Shown: positions 11,601-23,000 of the stretch, in pieces
How the letters are laid out: each line of letters starts with the position of its first letter
Position numbering within the stretch: position 1 is the stretch's first letter
Assembly: GCA_012845835.1 (NCBI GenBank)
Contig: JABAKD010000029.1
Location: forward strand, 13,940,392-14,004,391
Direction of reading: 5' to 3'
Source of the DNA: Undaria pinnatifida
Taxonomy: Eukaryota > Sar > Phaeophyceae > Laminariales > Alariaceae
Length of the DNA: 64,000 nt
The notes under the pieces: generated by a model
Database searches by the model: none
Told to the model about the DNA's origin: nothing
What the model saw: only the letters and a program-made list of their open reading frames with translations
Position numbers and translations under genes: made by a program

Positions 11601-13811
11601 TCATTTCGCAAATGGCGTGTCCGACACAGCTGCGCGCAGTCCGCTAGATTTCTGCCCATCCCACGGGTGATGACAGGCGCAAACGCTTTCGAAGCTACGA
11701 GAGCATAAGTCTCATGGTGCCCTTGCCCTTCCAACTTGTGCTAACAACAACGTCAAGAGGGTGTTTCATGGTGCGCTTGCCTTTGTAGCTTGTACTAACA
11801 ACGTGCCTCTCGATCACAATTAAAAGGGTTGGGAAGCTCAACATGACAAACAAGGGAAAATCAAACATCCATGACGGTTCCGTCGCGGTTCGGACATATA
11901 TTCTACCCGCGCAGCCCGGGCTGCTTTGCGTGGGCGATGTCGTTGTAATGCCAACTGGTTTACGCTGTTTCCCTCAAGTGTAAAAGGGGGTTCATACAAC
12001 AAAATACCACGTTGCGTTCGAGGGTCGCCGGCTACCGGCTACGCGCCGAAATTTTGTGGCCAATGGGGTTTCTAATATGGAGGAAGGCGATCTCAGGGAG
12101 GGTCCAGCACCCGACGTCGGATGTCACATCTCGTAGCTGGTGGACGAGGGGGACTGAAAATCACGATTGCGGGGGCGTTTAGGGAGCATCCCCGGGTTTC
12201 AGGTCAGACCTTGTGTGTCGGTTAGGGAAGGCTAGAATTGAAGGCTATATGTGCAGGTGTCGAGGGCTGTGAGAGCTGCAGCAACCAAAATTGCCGAGTT
12301 TTCGGCGTGATATACACGTGGGGTTAGGCTTGGGTTAGGGTAAAAACACGCTGTTGCAGGGCTTCGCGGTCGTTGCAAGTTGGCATGTGGGGGTTGGCCG
12401 GTGCGCTGGAGAGGCACGGGTGCCGCAGGAATACGCGAAATGCAAGGCCTAAAACCCGGGGACGGCTTCTAAACCGCCCCCGTCGTCGTCATTACCAGTG
12501 GCCTTGGAGGAGGAGGCGTTTTGTTCGTTGTACAGGCCGATAGACGATTCACGGGAAAGGCCAAAGACACATCCCTAGACATTCCGCTTTACTCGGGCAT
12601 GGAAGAGGCGCCGCAGTATTATACGAACACGCTCGTGGCGTGTCATGCCAAAACTTGGCTTGGAACCGCTGCAAAATCAGGAGCGTAGACTAGTATAGTA
12701 GTGACTACAGCAGTAGCTCTTACGGCGGTACTATTAATAGAAGGTACGGTACTGTATACCGGTTACCAGGTAACTTGAGAGTGGAGGGGGTGGGCAAAGG
12801 GTTGCCAGGGTAGGTATCGCACTACTGGTACAAAGTCCGCCCAGACCCTTCGCGTACAAGGCCAGTTGGGCGCTGGACACTACACGCAAGCAGTACTTGG
12901 TACTGTACCAGGTATCAATTTTGATCCATTGGCAAGTTCTTTCCGTTTGCATCGAATCTATACAAAATACCCGAACATATCTTAGCGCCCACACAACAAA
13001 GAATGTAAGACACGAGACTCTTGCTCTTCCATTCCACAGCAGGTTATCGAGCCCCGCCTTTCCTTATGATGTGCGCGTAGTGCCATGGCGATGAAATTAC
13101 TGCTGGTGGCATACGAAGGGCAGTACACGACGTCTGGTGTACCGGGTACCAGTATTTGAACTTTCCACAACTTTCGGTCGTACTAGTGGAGGATGGCCGC
13201 CGCCCAAAGAGCACTTCTACCGCATGTACCGCAACGTCAAACAAACCAAACACTACGGACCGAGAACAAAGCTTCCCCCAAGGCCTAACGTGGCTATGAC
13301 TGTTGGTCTGCGGTTTGGCGTGATCCCCGATCCACCCTGCACGTACGAAGTACAAAGAGGTGATGGCAGTCGCAGAACGTAGCCCTAAACTTGAGACTAG
13401 ACCTACAGCAAGCACCGCACAGACAGCAGTACGCTGTCAAAACAAAGTAGAAAACTTCGACGGTCATAAGCAAGAAGCATCGATGGACGTCCTTCTTCGC
13501 CAGCAACACCCAAACGCATCAGCGCACCAATTGTCCAGGCAGATAGCACTCAAAACACACAACATTCAACGCGTCAACACAGCCCTCGCCCAGCACCCTC
13601 GCATAGAAGCGCTACGCTCGCACAGGCGCTCTACCACCATACAGCAACAATCAGTTCCTCACCACTTATTGAAGAGTTGCACATCAGAGATGGCAGACTC
13701 CTCCACGGCGAGGGGCACATCCGCCTCGTTCTCGCCCCACCCATCGGCAACCACGGGTTCCACGACGGGCTCTCCCCCATCCCATCCGTCAGGGTTCAGT
13801 TCAGTCGCCAT
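5689..13811 (-). CDS. RPS5: 40S ribosomal protein S5 (uS7), five exons
   Basis: Structural protein of the small cytosolic ribosomal subunit (uS7 family), placed in the head near the mRNA exit/E site. Exons on the minus strand are 13811-13663, 8129-8003, 7309-7175, 6578-6462 and 5856-5689. They join in phase to 231 residues. Recognisable blocks are VQLFNKW split across intron 1 (phase 2), the exon 2 string [27 protein letters not shown] and [10 protein letters not shown] (exon 3), [11 protein letters not shown] and [16 protein letters not shown] (exon 4), and the C-terminus [17 protein letters not shown]...[20 protein letters not shown]. All match animal and plant RPS5 nearly residue for residue. 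The acidic N-terminal extension before VQLFNKW is variable in this family. Intron 1 is 5.5 kb. Intron 3 uses a GC donor (CAG|GCAAGT). The start ATG lies about 220 bp from a divergent neighbour. Confidence 0.97.
8205..8560 (-). repeat. Tandem copies of the RPS5 exon-2 acceptor junction
   Basis: Plus-strand blocks resembling TCATCGAAGGTCCTATTTCAG, the complement of the true acceptor and first exon-2 codons at about 8110-8140, recur near 8235, 8340, 8435 and 8535. The period is about 95-110 bp. Each block is followed by A/C-rich and G-rich intron sequence. The copies lie upstream of the true acceptor, so they are decoy acceptors inside intron 1. Confidence 0.8.
9420..10060. repeat. About 253-bp tandem duplication in RPS5 intron 1
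   Basis: The string CTTCCTTCAGGCACCTTCGAAA occurs at about 9680 and 9932. It is followed by a shared run through CAACCTTGCGAAG and TACCACTCGGAA. A third, weaker unit precedes them. No coding sense. Confidence 0.65.
10463..10770 (-). CDS. Unrecognised open frame inside RPS5 intron 1
   Basis: About 100 codons without stop ending at 10463, with a protein-like composition rich in W, Y and F (for example [18 protein letters not shown] and [16 protein letters not shown]). It could be a captured exon or a transposon remnant. No acceptor, donor or start was convincing, and I cannot name a family. Confidence 0.2.
10771..13662. other. Rest of RPS5 intron 1
   Basis: No gene recognised. It contains several ACCAGGTA/ACCGGTA motifs (12755-12920, 13137-13160) and short direct repeats around 11690-11830 ('tcatggtgc..cttgccttt..gcttgt'). 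Confidence 0.45.
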
Positions 13812-14031
13812 GGTGTATTGCCTCCGGCGTAAGGGGAAGGACGCTGGGGGGGATGATGGGCCCTCCCGGCCACAAACAAGGGATGGAACACCTGCGCATG
13901 TCTGAGAAGGGGAATGGGAAACGTGAGGGTTTATGTTTTTATCGGCGTGTTTTCTGTGGGATGCCAGGCTCAGATAAGGGCTACTAAAGGTTGCTTTGGC
14001 ACGGAGCAGAGCTGCGCTGGAGTGATTGGCC
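13812..14031. promoter_or_regulatory. Bidirectional promoter between RPS5 and the mS45-like gene
   Basis: Only 220 bp separate the two divergent start codons, so the core promoters and both 5' UTRs must lie in or immediately around it. I see no TATA box. There are C/G-rich runs near RPS5 and a T/G-rich centre. The pairing of a cytosolic and a probable mitochondrial ribosomal protein suggests co-regulation (inference). Confidence 0.6.
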
Positions 14032-17000
14032 ATGCAATCTGCCGGAGGAAGCTTCTCGCGTGGAGCTATTAAGGCTTTAGGCCTGAGGGGTGTTGGAGGT
14101 TCGGTAAATCGGCTTTCATGGGACTCCTTTTCCGTGTGCCAGGTTAGGGTTCCCTTTATTTTCTTGTTTTCGTTGTACTCTTGTCACACGGCCTGTTTTG
14201 TTGCTGGGCTCGTGTGCTTCCCATGCTCGAACGAGGTAGGAAGTATGGGCGGTGTGGTTCTGAGATGCAAGCGCACGATAAGCCCCGCTATCATCAGCTG
14301 GTGTTCCGGCTGTTTGAGGGGGTATTTTGCCAGTTGTGCTCCAACAGCAGTTGAGCATGACTGAAATGAAGTGATCAGACATCGTACCCCTGCGTACTGC
14401 TGCTGTTGTCGTTCTGTACTGCTGTCTAGCACTCCCTGCATCGACGAGCGCGCCGTCCGTGCCTCAGAGTTCATTTCCCACTGAACACGTGTTGCAACTG
14501 CCCCCCCATGCTGCCTGTCGAATGTTCTACGGTACACGGACCATTTCACCACGCTTTTGCGAAGTAAAGTACTAGCAATATCGAAACATGATACCATGCT
14601 ACGGCAGTAACAGGCAACTACAGAAGTAGTAGCGCATGTGGGCGTGTACGAGGCTCGTACACGGATCTATGTACATACGATACAGAGTAGTAGATGAGAA
14701 AATCATGAGCAACAGCAGCAACAGCACGAGCGGCAGCACTAGTACCAGCGCTAACTCCAGCACAGTCAGTAGGCTTCCCCGCAACGACGCTCCAGTGATT
14801 TTTGGCGTATCACACAAGTACTCAAAGCGCAAAAGTGAGGAATGTCCGCACCTTGTCCTTGCTGTGGATGGAAATACCAGTCATTGGCAGCCACGGGTTG
14901 ACCGCACTGGATTCACACGGTGGTCAGTCTAGTCGCCACCTGGCTGCGCTACACCTACGATGTACCCATCTTCGAGCAAGGATTATTTGGCGTGTCCTCA
15001 CGCCCTCATTCACCTCCCTTTGGTTTTGCTCTGTCTCGAAAAGGAACATCTGTCACTGGTCAAATGACTAACTTGCAAAGGTAAGCAACAAATGAGTCCC
15101 CCCCCCCCCCCCCCCCCCCCCTCCACCCCCCAAAACGCGCTCGCCATGCCGTTCTCGACCAACAATGCGCTACCGCTGTTATCCTTCCTCTCAACCTCAG
15201 CACGGAACGAAGAAGACGCCAGCGCGCCTCGTACCCCCCCCCCCGCCGTCCTGCACCCTGTTTGTGTTTCTTATTTTGGTCTAAACCCTGACGTAGCCGC
15301 CCCCGCCCTCCCTTCTCCCCTACGCCGCTGTCGTTCCATTTTCGACCACCAATACGCCATTTTTTTATAGTCCCTGTCGACCTCAGCACAGGACGAGGAA
15401 AACGCCAGCACGCGGGCTAGAGACAGGGCCAGGGCTGCGGAGTGGGAGTCGGACGACCAAAGGCTTAACCGCTGGAGGTCGGGGGGGCGGTATCAGAGGT
15501 CGAGAAACCAGAACCAGAAGAAGCGCGACAAGACCTGGCAAAACTCTGACCCCCATGAGGTATGGTGATTCACACCCGTGAGGTATCTACCGGTGTGTTG
15601 CAGCAAGCAGCAGCAGCAGCATTAGCTCTGATCTAACATGGGCTACGAGATGTCTACCGGGGTATATTTCGGCAGCAGTTCTGAACTCCTGGGTTATAGA
15701 CAGTACAGTTCATCATCATTTTATGCGCAGTACAGCGAAACTGACCCCCACCATGTGTCATTCAGCAGCAGCACTTACGAGCTTACGAGTAATGGAGGTA
15801 TTAAACATGCCTACGTAGGCACCCCTCCCCCCTCCGCCCACGGATGTGTACACCCCCGGGTTTGCATGCGGACAAGCAGGCATGCAGCATATTTCGCTTG
15901 CCCAGAAGGTGATACCAAATGCAGCCTTGATGCGCGCCGAAAGTTATTATCCTGTCCCTAACCCCAGCGCTGCTGCGGTGTCTTGCCTGAGGCTGTTTTG
16001 TTGGCTGGACGTACGGTTGCTGTAGTTATTATCAATACCAAAGTGGTGGAGTAAAAAACAATTGCCTGACGTGGTATTTGTAGTAATCGCCAAACGTGGA
16101 ACCTCAGACGCTCCGGTCGGATGCAAACACGCAGAACGCTGCAAATTACCGCGCGCTACTAACGGCAGTGCCTTTGTATTGCACCGTAAACACCGCACCA
16201 ACCAAGAAGTACTATCTTACGGAGAACCACACGAATCAGAACCTAAGACCACACGAATCAGAACCTAAGATATCCACGAAAACCTATGCATTCCTCTGCT
16301 TTACTAAAGTAACCATGTTTCGATCAAGTTTTTGCCGTGTTCCCCGGCAATGGTCGACGACCTATAGCCTCTCTTGAGGTATCCTTCCACCCCAGAGTGG
16401 CTGGAGCTTGTCCTGTGACCACGGACTTGGTTTTGACGATGGTGGGTTAATGTGAGAACAACAAGTGCGCCAAACTCACAGCCATAGCGTTGTCGATTTC
16501 GCTGCAGGACCTGTGCCGTATCAAGTGGGAACCCGATCCCACGACCATCCCCGACAACTGGTTTCGAGGACACGTGCCGGATTTGATAAAGCGCAAGATG
16601 TTCGAAGTCTGGCAACAGGACCCGGTTAAAAACTCCGCCATGGTGAGTTAGAGCTTCGCGCGTGGACAGTTAGACCGACCGACCGGCCTACGGTACCGAC
16701 GAACGCGAGCGCGCCGTTACTGTTTGCCCCTTTGCGGCGCCGGAGGACAAAAATAAATGCCGAAAAACGCTTGCGAATGCAAAATCGGCCACACCATGCC
16801 TAGCCCGAGCTACCGGGTAGGAAGTGTGTCCGAACTGCGGTGTAATAAGCTGTGCGACACGCATGCAGCATAGTAATTACCCGTACTGCTGCACTTGGAT
16901 CTTTTCTAGATGCTAGATGAGGTCACATATTGCCGTTTTTCTCGTCGCTACCAGGTATGCACGAATCTCGAGTGGGTCAAGACTGAATAAACTCGGTGAT

Positions 17001-20000
17001 TGAGCCGCGTAACAAGAACACCCCCCCCCGCTCACTCGTACCGCTGCACGTAGATGTTTCCTAGATGCTAGAGAAGGTCGTAATCGCCGTTTTTTTCGTC
17101 GTTGCTATGTGTATGAGTCTCAACGTGGGTTAAGAACGAATGACGTTGGTGATCGAAACCGCGTGAGAAGAACGCCCCCCCGCCCTCCCCTCCCCTCCCT
17201 TGACGTGCTCATCCTCGCCTGGTGTTGCCGCCTTGCATGTGCGCCAGTCCTTAGCAAAACGGTATGGACTCCCTTACTTAGACGTCCAGGCGATTTTGAC
17301 GATGAAGCAGAGCGCTAAGGAGAAAGTCGAAGCTGGTGATGGGTGAGTCCAACAAGCTGCACACGCAAACACCTAATTACCTTTCAGGATGACTCCAGAT
17401 GGGAAAAGTGTTTTAGGTCCAATTTGGGATGCCAGAGGGGTACAGTGAAGAACAATAAAGGGGCTTTTGAGGGGGAAAGTGTTTTGGGACTTGAGGCGGA
17501 AAAAACGTCCAAGTTTTTTTGGGGATTTCAGAGGAAAAGAGCGTTTTGGGGAAGGCGTGGAAAATCAGGCGCGCGAGGGTGAAAAGGAGACCCATTTGTT
17601 TTGGCGCCATCGTACTAGCTCGTAATAAGAAGCGTGCCTACATAGACAACGGTAGTAGCGGCGGCAATACTGTTAGTGTGCATGCAGCGCCAACGATATG
17701 CGCAACACACTGTTTAAATCATTTTCGGGACTTCAGAGGGGAATCGGGTTATTGGAAGTTGAGAGGGGAGGATGGTGTCATTAGGGTCGTTCCTATCGAA
17801 CGAAAAACGAAACATCGCGAGTCCTGACAAAATATCACGATTCCTGACATTTTGAAATTCGGAATCGTCACGTTTTCTTGAAAACAAACACATTTTTTAG
17901 TCATGAATCCTGACATCAATTTTGGTGGAAAATGTCAAAACGATTCAAAGCCCGGATTCCTGATGAACTAGCATGATTCGTGAAAATGTCATATTTTTTC
18001 TTGTCACGATTACTTTTTTTTTTTGTGTTCGTTAGGAATGGCCCCTAAACGTCGAACGTAAATGACGATTGCAACGTCTACCACACCGAGGCAGAGGCAC
18101 AGGTGTGAAACGAGCTTGCACCACCCGCGCGGCACGATGATACTTGCACTCCCGCACGCTTGTAGCTTCCTTTGTCGCTACACGTGGGTATCAGAATAGC
18201 GCAGATACACAACTAGGGAAAGAGAGGAAGCGCGAAAGCGAGAGGGCGAATGCGATTGGTTCGACAGCCTTGCCTTGCCTTGCCTTGCCTTGCCTTGGCA
18301 CTATCTATACACTTGCTTGGCTTTGGCGAACTTGTTCTATTTCGCATGATGTCAACTGCTGACGATGCCTGCACCCGGCCATGCGTTTCCTCTTTACCGT
18401 TTTCCTCAAAAGGTACGAGATCTACCCCGAGATCGAGGAGCTGATGGTGGAGCGTAAGGAAGCGTTCATCGAAGACCTCGGGCAGCACTACGGACAGACG
18501 ATACCCTTCATCTACGAGCACTGCCCGGATATGTGAGAGGGCGCGTGCACTGTTAGGGGTACGGTAGGTACCCCGGTTTAAGAGCACCCGAGATAAGACC
18601 ATTCGGGACTTGATGCGGTCAAATCAGCACGCCCCGCTATGCTAAAAGCCATGTATTGCCTACTACGGATAAGAGCGATGTGCAGTCGAGAGTTCCTGTT
18701 TCGGCGTGTCACGGGGTGGTCTTGAATCGGGGCACTCACTGTAGCACTTTTGGACTTGGTGACGTGCGGTGTATTGCCAGACGCGCGCACCGTAGGGCTA
18801 AGATACTCGTAGTGCAGGAATATTCACGGGTCGGGTCGGGTCGGACCGGGTAGGGTCGAGTCGGGTCGGGTCGGGTCGGGTCGGGTCGGGTCGGGTCGGG
18901 TCGGGTCGGGTCGGGTCGGGTCGGGTCGGGTCGGGTCGGGTCGGGTCGGGTCGGGTCGGGTCGGGTCGGGTCGGGTCGGGTAGGGTGGGGTCGGGTAGGG
19001 TGGGGTAGGGTCAGGTAGGGTAGGGTAGGGTAGGGTAGGGTAGGGTAGGGTAGCGTAGGGTAGGGTAGGGTAGGGTAGGGTAGGGTAGGGTAGGGTCAGG
19101 TCGGGTTGGGTCAGTCCCGACCCATGGTGTTTGAAAGCCTCCTGACCCGACCCGACCCATGGGGATTGACAGCCTCCTGCCCCGACCCGACCCGACCCGT
19201 GAGATTTATGAACCCCTCTTGATCCGACCCGACTCAACTCGCGAGGTTTTAAACCCCCCCCCAAACACACCCGCCAGCCGGGTCATGACCCGTGAACATC
19301 CCTGACATTTTTTGTGATTTACGAGGCTCCTCGCCTATCGATCTGTACCCAGTACCAAACACCAGAGGTAGATGGTAACAATATCGTTCAGGTGCCCTTT
19401 CGGTTTTTATCACCACAAACAACGTGTTATACGCAGCACAGAACCCAAAAGGCTGTTAGGCTGGTCATCGGGTTGAACTTTTATTTCTTGTCATCTCAAA
19501 GACGGGTTGCGGGTGATTCATTGAGCCCCTCGTTCCCCGTGTACTGGTGTATTTTCCTTTTCTCCGTGTCGACGTATACCTGGTACGCGTACGTTCTTAA
19601 GCGCTTTCATTTTCGTGTTTGGTGTCTTTTTTTTTTTTGCCCTTTTTTTGCCGTTCTTGTGTTCCCATTTTTTTTTTTTTCTTTTCTTGAGTTTTCTTTT
19701 TAATCAGTTCACTCAGTTTTTTCTTCATTTTTTTCCTTGATTTGTTCTCTCCCCCTCCTTTTCGGACGCATGCATGCCTCTTCAGCGACAAGAACGAGCC
19801 GTCCACCTGGGCCACGAAAGAGTTCAAGATTGCCAAGCTGACGGAGAAAGATAAGAACGACATGTTCGACTGCCCTCCCCTCAAAAGTCAAGACGAAGTC
19901 GCGGCCGACCTTAAGTACAAACGAACCAACAAGGTGAACAAAACGACAGAATCTGCGCGCGGGGGGAGGGAAGGTGGTGAATAAAAAATGGGGCAACAAG

Positions 20001-23000
20001 AGAGATAAACCTAAAATAAGACAGACGAAAAAAAAACGTAAATGAATAAAAATGCAAAAAAAACAAAGACGGGAGCAAAACGGATTAACCAAACAAAAAA
20101 AAAGAGCTGTCTGCTCAAGAGCCAAGACGAAGTCGCGGCCGACCTTAACCCCCTCTAGATTTGCACCCACGCTTATGGGACAAACTACTTTTGGTGTGAT
20201 TTTCTTTTTGCAGTGGTAAAACAAGCGATCCAGCAAGGTGAACACAACCGAAAGCGAATACAGTAGTACGAATAAAAAGCTGAAACAAACTGGAGAAGAG
20301 GCGGAAAAAAACAAGGGACGAAACAGATTTAGCAAAATGAAAGAACAAATCGGGGTATTAATATAATTATTATCGTCATGGTACGAAAAAATCGAACCAA
20401 AACAAAACCAAAAACGGGAAAGAGACAAAAAAAAGGACCAACGAAAACCCAAATACGACAAGAAAACAATGAACAAAAACATCATATATACAGCATACGA
20501 CAGAAGATAACACACCCACATAAGATGGCACACCCCCCGTAGAATACAACACCCGGTGGTAAGTTTTTGGATGTCAAATGAAAAGGAGAATTATCACCGG
20601 GGTTGCATAAAATAACACACCCCCTGAGGTTGCGCCGCATGTATTCACGGGGGCCCTGCTGCTGCCACCCGGGTGATACAGTATCTGTGCTGTGATCCTG
20701 CGTATTACACCCCTGTGTGCGGGGAACCACCAGGCATGGAGACCTCCAAATACATGGACGTGGAGGGAGAGCAGAATCCCCCGCAGCTTACTCCGCTGCT
20801 TCGACTGCTGCTCCGACTGCTGCTTCGACAGCTGCTTCGACCGCAGCCGCGCGGGCTCGACCGATCACCTCGTTATTTCAACGCAAGGAAATCTTTTCTA
20901 CGCCTGTTGCTGCTGCTGTCGCTGCTGCTGCAGCTGGCACAGCTAAAGGCGCCAATGTGGCAGCCACCGCACTGGCTCAACAAACCGCACCCCTGCAAGT
21001 GTGCTGCATTGGATATCGGTAATCTTTGCCGGCAGTATTTTGTTTATTTATTTTAACGACGTCAGCTGTGAGTTCGACGAATTTAGGGTCGATAGTCATC
21101 TTTATCACCCCCCCGCAAACCCCTGCAAGTGTGCGGCAGCAGCAATCATTTGCAAACAAGTGTTTTCACACCCCCTTTTATCACACCCCTTCATTACCAC
21201 CCCCCCCTGTAAATGCGCGGCAGTGTTTTCACACCCCCTGGTTAATCACACCCCCTTCGTGGGTCCTGCGATCCATGTTATCACCCGGGTTGCATAAGAT
21301 AGCACACCCCTCACAGAATACCACACCCGGTGATAATTTTCTTAAACTTCAAAATGTTATCGCCGGGGTGTGTTATATTCTGTCGTATACGGTAAATCTT
21401 CGGCTTCGCGCGAGCAAGAGCAAGCTGAAAGAAGTACCGTGTGTGTTCAGGTTTTAGTGGTTTCCATATTTTCTTTCGTGGAAGGGGTACATCACTTGAG
21501 TTTATTTCGTGTTCAAACGTTTTTTTGTTTCTTTTTGTGGTCGTCGATACCTCCCGTGTGCTCATCGGTGTTGCACTTTCGTGGTGTCATCGGTACACCT
21601 GTTTACCTTTTTGTACCTTCGTATGATTCGAGCTTTATTCCTGTACAGTAGTAGTGTTTACTACGTCATTAGATGTAGTAGAATACGTGTATTTTGTGTT
21701 GTATGAAAGCGCAGACTATCGGTTGAATGCTGGAGCGCTTTCCATTCCCGATTTGTCGCATACATCGGTTCCGGTTCACGACCCAACCATTTGGTTTTGA
21801 ACCCAACCCTTCGGTTTTGAACCCAACCATTTGATTTTGAACCCAACCATTTGGTTTTGAACCCAAACGTTTGGTTTTGAACCCAACCATTTGGTTTTGA
21901 ACCCAACCATTTGTTTTTGAACCCCACCATTTGGTTTTGAACCCAACCATTTGGTTTTGAACCCAACCATTTGGTTTCGAACCCAACCATTTGGTTTTGA
22001 ACCCAACCATTTGGTTTTGAACCCAACCGTTTGGTTTTGAACCCAACCATTTGGTTTTGAACCCAACCATTTGGTTTTAAACCCCACCATTTGGTTTTGA
22101 ACCCAACCATTTGGTTTTGAATTCAACCATTTGGTTTTGAACCCAACCGTTTGGTTTAGAACCCAACCGTTCGGTTTCGAACCCAACCGTTTGGTTTAGA
22201 ACCCAACCGTTTGGTTTTGAACCCAACCGTTTGGTTTTGAAAACAACCATTTGGTTTTGAACCCAACCGTTTGGTTTAGAACCCAACCGTTTGGTTTTGA
22301 ACTCAACCATTTGGTTTTGAACCCAACCATTCGGTTTTGAACTCAACCATTTGGTTTTGAACCCCACCATTTGGTTTTGAAGTCGTGCTCAGGTAGGGGT
22401 TGGGTGAAAAATCGACGAGCACAGAAAGCCGAAAAAGTGGGAATGCTGAACTCTATGCGCGATGAAATGAATTAAGGCATGTGCCAGGGGGGAGAAGGGA
22501 AGACACCTGCGACCACGGCTTGTCCAGAGGGCAGCTGAGGGTGAAACCTCTTGTGGGCTGAGCCGGAGAGTAAAAGTGATTACTTAAAATCGTCAGCCGG
22601 TTTATTACGCATTACGCAGCTTGCAGAGATGGGTATCGATCCGTGAATGTACCGAACTCACAGCTGACGTATTTGAAATAGCTTTATAAAAACCAGCATA
22701 TAAAACTAGTTGGTTACACGTTTTGGCCCAAACTTGTATCTATCACCGATGGGACTCCTCAACTTAGGCGTTGACCAATACCTGGTACCAGGTATATTGG
22801 GCTCAGGTGTGTGTGTTTTGCTGTCGTATTCGTTTGTTACGTAGGGCGTGGGGTTGCGTAAGGGCTGTTTATGGCTTCCAACCTCTGCTGGGTTGGAAAA
22901 AAAAGTCAACAAATGTGTTGAAATCGACAAACGCCATAGCTGGCGGCCAACCAATCCACGAAAAAAAATAGTCAAGAAAATTTAATATACTCCGGAGTTT

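Noticed and set aside
18824-19270. 148-codon Pro/Thr/Arg frame
   Set aside because: Translation of the GGGTC/GGGTA pentamer array.
21661-22370. Several minus-strand frames of 97-149 codons with GWVQNQMVGFKTK repeats
   Set aside because: They are translations of a stop-free 20-bp minisatellite in all frames, inside an intron.
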